Below, piece by piece: positions 33,523 to 42,297 of a stretch of 64,000 nt of DNA (position 1 is the first letter of the stretch; every line of letters begins with the position of its first letter). This DNA is from Actinomadura sp. KC06 (GTDB taxonomy: Bacteria > Actinomycetota > Actinomycetes > Streptosporangiales > Streptosporangiaceae). The notes below the pieces were generated by a model, which did not search any database, was not told the origin of the DNA, and saw only the letters and a list, made by a program, of their open reading frames with translations. The stretch is from positions 1 through 64,000 of the forward strand of contig NZ_SMKT01000017.1 of assembly GCF_004348735.1 (NCBI RefSeq), read 5' to 3'. The translations under genes and the position numbers were made by a program.

Positions 33523-34578
33523 ATGGTTTCCCGCAGCGTTCGTCTGGCCGTCATCCCGGGGGACGGGATCGGTCCCGAGGTGGTCGCCGAAGGGCTGAAG
33601 GTCCTCGACGCCGTGTCGCCGTCCAGCGGTCTCGCGTTCGAGCGGACGTCCTACGACCTCGGCGCCGCCCGCTGGCACCGGACCGGCGAGACGCTGCCCG
33701 ACTCGGTCCTGGACGAGCTGCGCGAGCAGGAGGTCATCCTGCTGGGCGCCGTCGGCGACCCGAGCGTGCCGAGCGGGACGCTGGAGCGCGGGCTGCTGCT
33801 GCGGGCCCGGTTCGCGCTCGACCACTACGTCAACCTGCGCCCGGTGAAGCTGTTCCCGGGCGTCGCGACGCCGCTGGCGGGCGTGACCACGGAAGACGTC
33901 GACATGGTCGTCGTCCGGGAGGGCACCGAGGGCCCGTACACCGGAGTCGGCGGCGTGCTGCGCAAGGGCACCCCGCACGAGGTCGCCACGCAGGAGAGCG
34001 TCAACACCGCCTTCGGCGTCGAGCGGGTCGTCCGGTACGCGTTCGAGACCGCGGCCGCGCGACCCCGCAAGCGGCTCACGCTCGTCCACAAGGACAACGT
34101 CCTGACCTTCGCGGGAGAGCTGTACCAGCGCGTTCTCAAGCAGGTCGCGCAGGAGTACCCGCAGGTCACGACCGACTACCTGCATGTCGACGCGGCCACG
34201 ATGTTCTTCGTGTCGCAGCCGCGGCGGTTCGACGTGATCGTCACCGACAACCTGTTCGGCGACATCATCACCGACCTCGGCGCCGCGATCGCCGGCGGCA
34301 TCGGGCTCGCCGCGTCCGGCAACGTCAACCCCGACCGCACCGCGCCGTCGATGTTCGAGCCGGTGCACGGCAGCGCCCCCGACATCGCCGGGCAGGGCAA
34401 GGCCGACCCGACCGCCACGATCCTGTCCGTCGCGATGCTGCTCGACCACATCGGCGCGGGCGACGCCGCCCGCCGCGTCGAGCAGGCCGTCTCGGACGAC
34501 CTCGCCGAGCGCGCCGCCCTCGGCGAGCGGTCCACGTCCCAGATCGGCGACTCGATCGCCAAGCGAGTATCCGGCTGA
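33523..34578 (+). CDS. leuB: 3-isopropylmalate dehydrogenase
   Basis: LeuB oxidises and decarboxylates 3-isopropylmalate in leucine synthesis, with NAD+ and a divalent metal. The 351-residue protein has [20 protein letters not shown] at the N-terminus, the substrate-binding [20 protein letters not shown] region, [14 protein letters not shown], the metal site [20 protein letters not shown], and the cofactor-binding [21 protein letters not shown] 33523 gives the family length. The next gene is ilvE, 232 bp on. Confidence 0.97.
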   Translation: MVSRSVRLAVIPGDGIGPEVVAEGLKVLDAVSPSSGLAFERTSYDLGAARWHRTGETLPDSVLDELREQEVILLGAVGDPSVPSGTLERGLLLRARFALDHYVNLRPVKLFPGVATPLAGVTTEDVDMVVVREGTEGPYTGVGGVLRKGTPHEVATQESVNTAFGVERVVRYAFETAAARPRKRLTLVHKDNVLTFAGELYQRVLKQVAQEYPQVTTDYLHVDAATMFFVSQPRRFDVIVTDNLFGDIITDLGAAIAGGIGLAASGNVNPDRTAPSMFEPVHGSAPDIAGQGKADPTATILSVAMLLDHIGAGDAARRVEQAVSDDLAERAALGERSTSQIGDSIAKRVSG

Positions 34579-34810
34579 GGGCGCGCCTCTCTGCCGGTCA
34601 GCGGAACAGAGAAACTCCGGGCGTGCCCTCGCGGCGCGCCCGGTTTAGTGTGCGCCGTGACGAACACTCTTCCTCCCCCCGGGTCCGCCCCGCGCCGGAG
34701 GGCGAGTGGTCGGTGAAGGAGTGAGTCTGGACGAAGTACGACAATAGGGACTAGGAAGCCGCAACGGCGATGGGGCCGTGCCGGCGATCCGCGAGAGGAC
34801 GAGAACCGCG

Positions 34811-35914
34811 ATGAGCGACACCCTGGACTTCGAGATCACGCGCACGGACCGGCCCGCGACCGCCGCCGAACGCGAGCGCGTCCTGGCCGATCCCGGCTTC
34901 GGCCGGTACTTCACCGACCACATGGTCACGATCCGGTACTCCGCCGACCGGGGCTGGCACGACGCGAGACTCGAGCCGTACGGTCCGATCCCGATGGACC
35001 CGGCCAGCCAGGTGTTGCACTACGCCCAGGAGCTGTTCGAGGGCCTCAAGGCCTACAAGCAGCCGGACGGCTCGGTCGTCACCTTCCGGCCGTTCATGAA
35101 CGCGGCCCGGATGAACCGGTCGGCGCGCCGGATGGCGATGCCGGAGATCCCCGAGCAGCTGTTCGTGGACGCGATCGAACTCCTCGTCCGCACCGACAAG
35201 GACTGGGTGCCCGACACCGAGGGGCACAGCCTCTACCTGCGCCCGTTCATGTTCGCGACCACCCGCGCGCTCGGCGTCAACAGCCCCGCGAACGAGTTCC
35301 TCTTCATGGTCATCGCGTCCCCGTCCGGCCTGTACTACCCGCGCGGGATCAAGCCGGTCTCGGTGTGGCTGTCGCAGGACTACACGCGCGCCGCGCCGGG
35401 CGGCACCGGCGAGGCCAAGACCGGCGGGAACTACGCGGCCTCGTTCGCCGGGCAGGCGCAGGCCGTCGCGGAGGGCTGCGACCAGGTCGTCTGGCTGGAC
35501 GCGGTCGAGCACCGCTGGGTCGAGGAGGTCGGCTCGATGAACCTGCTGTTCGTCTACGGCTCCGGCACGCAGGCCCGGATCCTCACGCCCGCGCTCACCG
35601 GGACGCTCCTCGCCGGCGTCACCCGCGACTCCATGCTCAAGCTGGCCCCCGACCTCGGCATCCCCGCCGAGGAGGGCAAGATCAGCATCGAGGAGTGGCA
35701 GTCCGGCTGCGAGTCCGGCGCGATCACCGAGGTGTTCGGCTGCGGCACCGCCGCGATCATCAGCCCGGTCGGCCGGGTCAAGGGCGCCGACCGCGAGTGG
35801 ACGATCGGCGACGGCGAACCGGGCGAGGTGTCGATGCGGCTGCGCGAGGCGCTGGTCGGCATCCAGTACGGCACCCGTCCCGACCCTTACGGCTGGGTCC
35901 ACAAGATCGTCTGA
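34811..35914 (+). CDS. ilvE: Branched-chain amino acid aminotransferase
   Basis: IlvE carries out the last transamination to Leu, Ile and Val with glutamate. This 367-residue fold-type IV PLP enzyme has K203 as the Schiff-base lysine (GEAKTGGNYAASF), EVGSMNLLFVYG, and the C-terminal GCGTAAIISPVG phosphate-binding turn. It begins MSDTLDFEITRTDRPATAAE, matching actinobacterial IlvE. ATG 34811 is preferred over GTG 34778. The 232-bp gap before it shows no NdgR-type site and no leader peptide. Confidence 0.97.
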   Translation: MSDTLDFEITRTDRPATAAERERVLADPGFGRYFTDHMVTIRYSADRGWHDARLEPYGPIPMDPASQVLHYAQELFEGLKAYKQPDGSVVTFRPFMNAARMNRSARRMAMPEIPEQLFVDAIELLVRTDKDWVPDTEGHSLYLRPFMFATTRALGVNSPANEFLFMVIASPSGLYYPRGIKPVSVWLSQDYTRAAPGGTGEAKTGGNYAASFAGQAQAVAEGCDQVVWLDAVEHRWVEEVGSMNLLFVYGSGTQARILTPALTGTLLAGVTRDSMLKLAPDLGIPAEEGKISIEEWQSGCESGAITEVFGCGTAAIISPVGRVKGADREWTIGDGEPGEVSMRLREALVGIQYGTRPDPYGWVHKIV

Positions 35915-35980
35915 TGTCGCGTTTCCGCAGCCCCGGCACCGTGCGTGCCGGGGCCGCGGCGTCTCGGCGGGCTCCCGTCC

Positions 35981-35997
35981 GTCTCACCATCTGAGAC
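35981..35997. promoter_or_regulatory. NdgR-type operator upstream of cimA
   Basis: GTCTCA (35981-35986), CCATC, TGAGAC (35992-35997): a perfect 6-5-6 palindrome identical in both arms to the ilvB site. It lies 45 bp before the cimA leader peptide. Confidence 0.75.
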
Positions 35998-36041
35998 GGA
36001 TGTCCCAGGAACGCGAACCATGTGGCAGACTGGCGCACATC

Positions 36042-36089
36042 ATGCGCGACAGCCTCGTGATTATCGGCTGGCGCGCCGGCAGCAGCTAA
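36042..36089 (+). CDS. cimA leader peptide MRDSLVIIGWRAGSS
   Basis: This is a 15-residue ORF with Leu-Val-Ile-Ile codons (CTC GTG ATT ATC), then Trp, followed by pause and terminator hairpins. It ends at TAA. It is organised like the ilvB leader (IL-V-V then G and Arg residues), so isoleucine or mixed BCAA sensing is likely. No strong ribosome site precedes it. Confidence 0.8.
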   Translation: MRDSLVIIGWRAGSS

Positions 36090-36139
36090 CGGGACAGCGC
36101 CGGCGCGCAGACCTCTCACGTCCGTGAGGGGTCTTTTTT
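36071..36139 (+). terminator. cimA attenuator
   Basis: GCGCGCCGGC (36071-36080) pairs perfectly with GCCGGCGCGC (36099-36108). The terminator stem AGACCTCTCACG (36109-36120) pairs with CGTGAGGGGTCT (36123-36134) with a single G-U pair and runs into TTTTTT (36134-36139). It lies 35 bp before cimA. Confidence 0.87.
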
Positions 36140-36173
36140 GTGTCCTGGCGCAGCCCCTTGGGGGTACCACGCA

Positions 36174-37751
36174 ATGCAAGGCGACGCTTTCCACGTTTAC
36201 GACACCACCCTGCGCGACGGCTCGCAGCAGGAGGGGCTCAACCTCTCCGTGCCCGACAAGCTCGCCATCGCGCGGCACCTGGACGACCTTGGCGTGGGCT
36301 TCATCGAGGGCGGCTGGCCCGGAGCCAACCCCAAGGACACCGAGTTCTTCAGGCGCGCTCGAACAGAGCTCGACCTGACGCACGCGCAGCTCACCGCGTT
36401 CGGCGCGACCCGCCGGGCCGGTGTGCGGGCCGCCGACGACCCTCAGGTTGCCGCGCTGCGCGACTCCGGCGCATCTGTCGTGACCCTTGTCGCCAAGAGT
36501 CACGACAGGCACGTCGAGCTGGCCCTCCGCACCACCCTGGAGGAGAACCTCGCGATGATCCGCGACACGGTCTCCCACCTGCGTGCGGAGGGCCAACGAG
36601 TCTTCCTGGACGCCGAGCACTTCTTCGACGGCTACAAGGCCAACCGCGCGTACGCGCTGGAGGCCGTCCGCACGGCCGCCGAGGCGGGCGCGGACGTCGT
36701 CGCGCTGTGCGACACCAACGGCGGCATGCTGCCGGACGAGCTGGCCGACGTCGTCCACGACGTCGTGTCGCTCGGCGTCCGCGTCGGGATCCACTGCCAC
36801 GACGACTCCGGCTGCGCGGTCGCGAACTCGCTCGCCGCCGTGAAGGCCGGGGCGACCCACGTCCAGGGGTGCGCGAACGGGTACGGCGAGCGCAGCGGCA
36901 ACGCCAACCTGTTCACCGTCGTCGGGAACCTGCAGCTCAAGCGCGGGATGCCGCTGGTCTCGGACGCGCAGCTCGCCGAGATGACCCGGATCGCGCACGC
37001 CGTCTCCGAGGTCACCAACATCGCGCCGAGCTCCCAGCAGCCCTACGTGGGCCTGTCGGCGTTCGCGCACAAGGCGGGGCTGCACGCGTCCGCCGTCAAG
37101 GTCGACCCGGACCTGTACCAGCACATCGACCCGGCCGCCGTCGGCAACGACATGCGGATGCTGGTGTCCAGCATGGCCGGACGCGCGTCGGTGGAGCTGA
37201 AGGGACGCGAGCTCGGCTACGACCTGTCCGGCGAGAAGGCCAAGGCCGTCGTGGACAAGGTCAAGAAGCTGGAGTCGGACGGCTACACCTTCGAGGCCGC
37301 GGACGCCTCGTTCGAGCTGCTGCTGCGCGAGGAGCTGACCGGCGTCCGGCAGCGGCACTTCGAGGTCGAGTCGTGGCGGTCGATCGTGGAGCGCCGCCCG
37401 GACGGCTCCATGATCAGCGAGGCCACCGTCAAGCTGCACGCCAAGGGCGAGCGGATCATCGCCACGGGCGAGGGCAACGGCCCCGTCAACGCCCTCGACA
37501 ACGCGCTGCGCATCGCGCTCGGCCGCCTCTACCCGGAGCTGGCGCGGCTGGAGCTCGTCGACTACAAGGTCCGCATCCTGGAGGGCGCGCACGGCACCGA
37601 CGCCCGCACGCGGGTGCTGGTGGAGTCCGGGGACGGCGAACGCGAATGGGGCACGGTCGGCGTCGAGGACAACGTCATCGCCGCGTCCTGGCAGGCCCTG
37701 GAGGAAGCCGTCACCTACTGCCTCCTCCGCGCCGGCTACGAGGCGGGCTGA
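36174..37751 (+). CDS. cimA: (R)-citramalate synthase
   Basis: CimA condenses pyruvate and acetyl-CoA to citramalate, giving 2-oxobutyrate for isoleucine without threonine deaminase. The 525-residue protein has an HMGL-like TIM barrel (FHVYDTTLRDGSQQEG, metal ligands in HCHDDSGCAVANS, then GYGERSGNANL) and a C-terminal LeuA-type dimerisation/allosteric domain (EGNGPVNALDNALRIAL). The length and EGGWPGANPKD motif fit CimA rather than LeuA. A homologous homocitrate- or isopropylmalate-synthase function is less likely. ATG 36174 has a GGGGG site. Control is by the NdgR-type site and attenuator upstream. Confidence 0.93.
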   Translation: MQGDAFHVYDTTLRDGSQQEGLNLSVPDKLAIARHLDDLGVGFIEGGWPGANPKDTEFFRRARTELDLTHAQLTAFGATRRAGVRAADDPQVAALRDSGASVVTLVAKSHDRHVELALRTTLEENLAMIRDTVSHLRAEGQRVFLDAEHFFDGYKANRAYALEAVRTAAEAGADVVALCDTNGGMLPDELADVVHDVVSLGVRVGIHCHDDSGCAVANSLAAVKAGATHVQGCANGYGERSGNANLFTVVGNLQLKRGMPLVSDAQLAEMTRIAHAVSEVTNIAPSSQQPYVGLSAFAHKAGLHASAVKVDPDLYQHIDPAAVGNDMRMLVSSMAGRASVELKGRELGYDLSGEKAKAVVDKVKKLESDGYTFEAADASFELLLREELTGVRQRHFEVESWRSIVERRPDGSMISEATVKLHAKGERIIATGEGNGPVNALDNALRIALGRLYPELARLELVDYKVRILEGAHGTDARTRVLVESGDGEREWGTVGVEDNVIAASWQALEEAVTYCLLRAGYEAG

Positions 37752-37789
37752 CCGGGAATTACTTCGGCTCGGCGGGCATTATCGGGGGC

Positions 37790-38071
37790 ATGAGCACCGA
37801 GATCACCGACAACGCCGGGCAGAACCGCTACGAGATCAGGCTGGACGGCGAGCTCGCCGGGTTCGTCGAGTACGAGCTGCGGGAGGGCGCCATCGCCCTC
37901 GTCCACACCGAGGTCGGGTCCGCGTTCGAGGGGAAGGGCGTCGGCGGTGCGCTCGCCCGGGGCGTCCTGGACGACGTCCGGACGCGGGGCCTGTCGGTGG
38001 CGCCGGTCTGCCCGTTCATCAAGAGGTGGATCGAGAGGCACCCCGACTACCAGGACCTGGTCGCCGCCTGA
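37790..38071 (+). CDS. GNAT-type N-acetyltransferase, YjdJ/GtcN subfamily
   Basis: This small 93-residue acetyltransferase-like protein contains YEIRLDGELAGFVEYELREG, then LVHTEVGSAFEGKGVGGALA, with the acetyl-CoA pyrophosphate loop GKGVGGAL. It ends VCPFIKRWIERHPDYQDLV. These are the hallmarks of the short 'GCN5-related' family (COG2388), whose substrates are largely unknown. It sits 38 bp after cimA and may be cotranscribed with it. Confidence 0.88.
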   Translation: MSTEITDNAGQNRYEIRLDGELAGFVEYELREGAIALVHTEVGSAFEGKGVGGALARGVLDDVRTRGLSVAPVCPFIKRWIERHPDYQDLVAA

Positions 38072-38083
38072 CGCCCGGCGGAT

Positions 38084-39292
38084 TCAGACGGCGCGGAGCC
38101 GCGACTCGCCGCCTTCGAGGGTGAGCCACGCCGACAGCGACGCCTCCTTCAGCCGCACCCGGACGCGCGCGTAGCGGCCGGGGTCGACGAACCCCGGCGC
38201 GGACGTGATCACGGTCTCGAAGACGAAGTCGGACGTGACGAAGGCCAGGTCGGCGCCCGTGTCGGCGACCCGCCTCTTCACCGCGGGCGCGTCCACCATC
38301 CGCCGCGCCGTGATGATCGAGATGCCGGACACGCCCTTCGGGCCGCGCTGCACCGGACCGACGTGCAGCGCGGCCCGCAGCTGCATCCGGGCCGCGTCGG
38401 CGGCGCGGCGGTTGTGGCGGCGCAGCTCCGCGGCCAGCCGCGCGAGCATCGGGTCGATGACCGCCTCGGTCGGCGTCGTCGGCGGGACGACGATGAGCGC
38501 GCCGTCGCCGCGGTCCTCCTCGTAGAAGTCCGCCAGCCGGAGACCGGAGGCGGTGAACGACTCGTCCAGCAGCCGGTACATGGCGTCCAGGACGTGCCTG
38601 CGGTCGGCGTCGGTGCGCGCCGGGGAGCTGAAACCGGTGATGTCGGTGATCAGGATCGTGCAGTTGCCGCCGGACCAGTCCGGCAGCGTGCGGGACACCG
38701 GCGGCTCGGTCCGCTCGACCTGCCGCCGGTAGACCTGCTGCTCCAGGACGGCCCGGACGCGCGGGTGAGCGTCCAGGAAGATCCCGAAGTCGCGCGCACC
38801 GACCCGCAGCGCCTGCACGTCGCCCTCGGCGGTCACGTTGGCGGACCGGTCCTTGACCATCAGCGCCGCCCGCTCGCCGATCAGCTCGCCCGCGCCGCGG
38901 AACGCGAGGATCCGCTGGTCAAGGCCCTCGTCGACCCATACCCGCGTCCAGCCGGAAAGGATCACGATGACCTCGGTGGCGGGCCCGCCCTCGCAGCACA
39001 GCGTGTCCTCCTTGCGGAACACGTGGCGGCGCGCCAGAGCGAGGAGGGTGTGGCGCTCGTCGGGCGTGAGCGACCCCCAGAACGTCGTCCCGTCGTAGGA
39101 GGCGCTCCGCGGGACCTCGATCAGGTCCCCGGACGGTGACCCGGCCGGGGCGGCGACCGGCGGCGGGGGAGCGGCCCCGGGCGGCGGCTCGATGGGCGCC
39201 GCCTGCACCGTCCCAGCCCGCATGTACTGGACGAACGCGTTGGTCATGCTCACCACGGGGAACGTCAGGAACGTCAGGCCGCCGGTGATCAC
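38084..39292 (-). CDS. cNMP-binding and class III cyclase-like protein (N-terminus possibly frameshifted)
   Basis: The frame encodes an N-terminal membrane stretch (VITGGLTFLTFPVVSMTNAF) and a Pro/Ala linker. A cyclic-nucleotide-binding fold follows at about 75-190 (GELIGERAALMVKDRSANV), then a nucleotide-cyclase-like domain at about 215-385. The cyclase part keeps two metal-Asp positions (ITDITGF and RGDGALIV), but the usual Asn-Arg pair is altered (SIITARRM). It may therefore be regulatory rather than catalytic. No start is found before 39292 in this frame, yet the membrane-like coding continues upstream. GTG 39434 in another frame has GGAAGG and encodes MSTDRLGALLRRR, suggesting a frameshift near 39370-39400. 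Confidence 0.75.
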   Translation of the reverse strand: MITGGLTFLTFPVVSMTNAFVQYMRAGTVQAAPIEPPPGAAPPPPVAAPAGSPSGDLIEVPRSASYDGTTFWGSLTPDERHTLLALARRHVFRKEDTLCCEGGPATEVIVILSGWTRVWVDEGLDQRILAFRGAGELIGERAALMVKDRSANVTAEGDVQALRVGARDFGIFLDAHPRVRAVLEQQVYRRQVERTEPPVSRTLPDWSGGNCTILITDITGFSSPARTDADRRHVLDAMYRLLDESFTASGLRLADFYEEDRGDGALIVVPPTTPTEAVIDPMLARLAAELRRHNRRAADAARMQLRAALHVGPVQRGPKGVSGISIITARRMVDAPAVKRRVADTGADLAFVTSDFVFETVITSAPGFVDPGRYARVRVRLKEASLSAWLTLEGGESRLRAV

Positions 39293-39434
39293 GGCGCCGG
39301 GCGAGCCGTCCAGCGCGTATCCCAGGACGACGGCCAGGAGCGTCGCGGGCGTGGTGACCTTCGAGCTCAGCAGCCCGGCCGCCGCGCGAGGCCGTGCGCC
39401 TCCGCAGCAGCGCCCCCAAACGGTCAGTGCTCAC

Positions 39435-39781
39435 GAAGTAGTCCTTCCCCCGGGAAGGTGCGCCGTAGTGTACGCCCGCCCTCCCGGCGTCGTGTCCCCA
39501 CTTCTCCCCAGCCGTCAGCCTACCCAGCGATACATACGAAGACCATATAATAACTGTATGAAGACAGGCGAGAATAAGCTGGCCTGATGGTAACCGTCAG
39601 GCAGAGCTGTGATTGTGGAGGTTTTCGGCCATCTGGCGCGGGAACCACCAACCTGCACCCTCGACGAGGGGCATGGATTCGCTGCTGGAACGCTGTAATA
39701 TCGCTGACCGGCGAGCGTTCGGCACCCCGCGCCGGACGGACGGCGGGGCCGGCCTCCGCCCCCGGATTGGAGAACGCGCTC
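39435..39781. other. Intergenic region with AT-rich promoter island
   Basis: The region from 39531 to 39575 is unusually AT-rich for this DNA and contains TATAAT at 39546-39551 on the + strand; TTATTATA can be read on the other strand. It probably holds promoters for the RHH gene and for the cyclase-like gene. The frame upstream of 39782 is open, but I see no convincing earlier start. Confidence 0.45.
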
Positions 39782-40072
39782 ATGACGAACTCCCGAGCAG
39801 CCTCCGACACCTCGGGTGGGAGCATGGACGACGGTGAACCGCCCCACCGCGGCGATGCGGTTCCGCAGCCCGAGCGCGTGACGGTCAACCTGACCGGCAA
39901 GGCCGTCCAGGCCCTCCAGCGCATGCAGGAGCTGACCGGCTACAACAAGACCGACTGCATCAACCGGGCGCTGATCATCGCGAGCGAGGTCGAAGGCATG
40001 TCGGCCGACCCGGGCGCCGTCTACTGGCGCAAGAGCCCCGACAGCGACCTGATGCTCGTCCGCTTCGTCTGA
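39782..40072 (+). CDS. Ribbon-helix-helix-type small DNA-binding protein
   Basis: The protein has 96 residues. The N-terminal 40 residues are polar and disordered-like. Residues about 41-80 read VTVNLTGKAVQALQRMQELT followed by GYNKTDCINRALIIASEV, which fits a ribbon-helix-helix fold (one strand then two helices). ATG 39782 with GGAG upstream is preferred over ATG 39824. RHH proteins of this size often act as antitoxins or plasmid/element regulators; no toxin partner is visible. Confidence 0.7.
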   Translation: MTNSRAASDTSGGSMDDGEPPHRGDAVPQPERVTVNLTGKAVQALQRMQELTGYNKTDCINRALIIASEVEGMSADPGAVYWRKSPDSDLMLVRFV

Positions 40073-40088
40073 CCGTGCCCGTCCAGGC

Positions 40089-40685
40089 TCAATGACCGGG
40101 CCATTTGGTGATACGGGGGTGGCGCGCGGGCTCGGGCGGGTCGAGCGGCCGCTCGAACAAGGCGCCCGACGGGGTCCGGTCGGACGTGGTGCGGATCGCG
40201 ACGTGCCTGAAGCCCAAGCGGCGGTAGTAGGCGTGGAGTTCGACATTGTCGGTCCAGACGTCGATCCTGATCAGCCGCGCGTCCCGCTGCCGCGACGCGC
40301 CCTCGCGTCCGGCCCAGCCGATGAGCTCGGCGCCCAGGCCGGCACCCGCGTAGGCGCGGTCGATGACCAGCCGGTGCAGGTAGACGGCCTCGACCGCGCG
40401 TTCCTCCGGCGTCCAGAGCTCCATGTGGCCGCTGGACCTGATGCTGACGGTTCCGATTGGACGTTCCGCGTCGAGCAGCAGCCATGTCTCCCGGTTCAGG
40501 AGGGCTTCGTGGACGCGTTTCCAGCGCTGATCAGCGGAGGGCCACGGGCTGCGCCACTGCGTCGTGTGCTTGGACCGCAGCCAGGCCGCCGCGTCGTCGA
40601 TGAGCCCGAGGACGATGCCGATCTCGTCCGGCAGCGCGAGGCGGATGCGGTAGCCGGAGCGCGTCAGGACGATCCCTTCTGCCAC
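40089..40685 (-). CDS. GNAT family N-acetyltransferase
   Basis: The protein has 198 residues with the GNAT fold: YLHRLVIDRAYAGAGLGAEL carries the acetyl-CoA loop (AGAGLGAE), and VELHAYYRRLGFRHVA forms the C-terminal motif. The GTG start at 40685 lies inside the last 22 bp of the GntR gene, so the two are translationally coupled. The substrate may be a small molecule or antibiotic, but no sequence feature tells which. Confidence 0.85.
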   Translation of the reverse strand: MAEGIVLTRSGYRIRLALPDEIGIVLGLIDDAAAWLRSKHTTQWRSPWPSADQRWKRVHEALLNRETWLLLDAERPIGTVSIRSSGHMELWTPEERAVEAVYLHRLVIDRAYAGAGLGAELIGWAGREGASRQRDARLIRIDVWTDNVELHAYYRRLGFRHVAIRTTSDRTPSGALFERPLDPPEPARHPRITKWPGH

Positions 40686-41497
40686 ACCTCGTCGGGCACC
40701 TCCCCGGCGATGAACCGGATCAGAGTGGCGCCGGGTTTGTACGCGGTGATGGTGAGGCGGATGGGTTCGCCGTTCTGGTCGTAAGCGGTTCGGATGTGCT
40801 CCATCACGGCGAGGCTGTCCTTGGACAGGCGGAAGAACTTGCGCTCCTCCGCCGTGGGCGGGCGCGCGTTGAACACGTCCTCGTAACCGGCCTGGACGTG
40901 GCCGCACGATTGCAGGTAGGCGACGGTCCCTTCGACGATGTCCGCGGAGTTGAGCAGCAGCTGCGCCTCGATCGCCAGTTCCAGCCTGTAGTAGGAGTGC
41001 TGGAGCGAGTTCGGCTTGCCGTCCACCAACCGCCGCTGGGACCGGCGGACGATCTGCGGCTTGAGCTGGCCTTCCGGGACGGGCGGGATGCCGAACGCCT
41101 TCATATGGAAATCCTCGGCGTCCTCGACCTGCACCTCGGGTTTCGAGAACTGAGCCTCGTGACGCTGCCGCCGCGCCTCTATCTCGAATGCCCTGCCCTC
41201 ACCACTGCCGTAGCGCGGCCCGGGCGCGCGCTCATCGTCGAGTTCCGTGTGGTTCAGGGTGATGACGAACGGCTGATCGGCCTCGGTGACGAAGCTCCCC
41301 GTCTGCGGGACGGTCTCTACCCGGCCGTCCATGCGCAGCTCGTTGAGGGCCTTCTTGATCGTGTTGGGGGACACGTCCCAGAGATCGGCCAGCTCCTTCT
41401 CGGTCGGCAGCTGGGTGCCGGGTGCGAGCTCCCCGCTGTCGATCCGGGTGCGGAGGTCCTTGGCGATCTGGCGGTACTTAGGGATGTTGTCTGCCAT
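40664..41497 (-). CDS. GntR-family regulator with UTRA domain
   Basis: This 277-residue protein has the GntR winged helix at residues about 5-70 (YRQIAKDLRTRIDSGELAPG, ELADLWDVSPNTIKKALNEL), then a HutC/UTRA ligand domain at about 110-265 (RRSQRRLVDGKPNSLQHSYY). It resembles regulators of actinomycete integrative elements such as KorSA of pSAM2, though many chromosomal HutC proteins look alike. The probable operator array is 150 bp upstream at 41651. It is cotranscribed with the acetyltransferase gene. Confidence 0.88.
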   Translation of the reverse strand: MADNIPKYRQIAKDLRTRIDSGELAPGTQLPTEKELADLWDVSPNTIKKALNELRMDGRVETVPQTGSFVTEADQPFVITLNHTELDDERAPGPRYGSGEGRAFEIEARRQRHEAQFSKPEVQVEDAEDFHMKAFGIPPVPEGQLKPQIVRRSQRRLVDGKPNSLQHSYYRLELAIEAQLLLNSADIVEGTVAYLQSCGHVQAGYEDVFNARPPTAEERKFFRLSKDSLAVMEHIRTAYDQNGEPIRLTITAYKPGATLIRFIAGEVPDEVWQKGSS

Positions 41498-41650
41498 GGC
41501 ACTCTCATTGCAATCAACGGAAGTAGTTGCTGCGAGTAGGTTTTGCCCGTCTGGTTGCTGGTTACACCCTTAGTAGGACGAAACCCGGTATGGCTGGAGT
41601 CAGAAGGCTTGATGGGCACCGATGGTACCGGATAGATCAACTGGGTGGTC

Positions 41651-41674
41651 AGGCGCCTAGGCGCCTAGGCACCT
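41651..41674. promoter_or_regulatory. Triple tandem AGGCGCCT palindrome
   Basis: AGGCGCCT AGGCGCCT AGGCACCT run head-to-tail over 24 bp; the first two units are self-palindromic. The array lies between the GntR gene and the small membrane ORFs at 41728, which are divergent. A dense operator for the GntR protein is the simplest reading. Confidence 0.6.
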
Positions 41675-41727
41675 GGACCAGCTGGTCGGGTTCATCCTCC
41701 CGGCATTCCGTTGGAAGGAGCGTCGAG

Positions 41728-42297
41728 ATGACCGGCAGCCTCACCATCGCTCTCTGGGTCCTGGGCCCGGCCACGTTGTTCCTCCTGCTCTACCTCAATG
41801 TCTTCTGGATGGGCTTCCGCACGCGGAATCTGAACCTCCGTGAGCCCCGTAAGCAACAGGTGTGGGGGCGGCGCGCGCCCCTGGTCAACGTCGTTGTGGT
41901 GGAACGCCACCCGAGGAAGGCCGTCGCCCTCCCGGCAGACCCCGCGACCGTCCAGCCCAGCGGCGTCGAGCCCATGAACACCCATTTCGCGAGCACCCAG
42001 CCTGCGAGCGTCGAAACCGTGGGGGGTCGAACCCGCACGGATCGTCGAGGGCCCATAGCGGCCGCGAGCCTGACGAGGAGAGATCGCCATGGAGAGCAGG
42101 GCGCGAGGCCAGGCCCGGTGTGGCGCCGGTCCGGAGACGCGAATGGTGATGGTCTGCCCGGAGGCTCCGACCGAGAGCGCACATCCGCGCCTGGTGCTGA
42201 CGCCGGTGCCCGAGCCTCGCGTCCCCGCCTCTGCGGCGGTCACGGATCTTGCCGGTGCGGTCGTGGCGGGCGGCGTTGCCCTGCTGATCACGGCTGA
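41728..42297 (+). CDS. Small membrane-anchored protein, C-terminal frame doubtful
   Basis: The first 26 residues (TGSLTIALWVLGPATLFLLL onward) form one membrane helix after a strong GGAAGGAG site. A short basic cytoplasmic region follows (FRTRNLNLREPRKQQVWG). The frame runs to 42297, but the last 200 bp overlap the next ORF and look non-coding. A run of six G at 42021-42026 offers an explanation: with one G fewer the protein would end GVEPARIVEGP at TAG 42058, just before the next gene's ribosome site. I recognise no family; the layout is like accessory genes of integrative elements. Confidence 0.5.
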   Translation: MTGSLTIALWVLGPATLFLLLYLNVFWMGFRTRNLNLREPRKQQVWGRRAPLVNVVVVERHPRKAVALPADPATVQPSGVEPMNTHFASTQPASVETVGGRTRTDRRGPIAAASLTRRDRHGEQGARPGPVWRRSGDANGDGLPGGSDRERTSAPGADAGARASRPRLCGGHGSCRCGRGGRRCPADHG

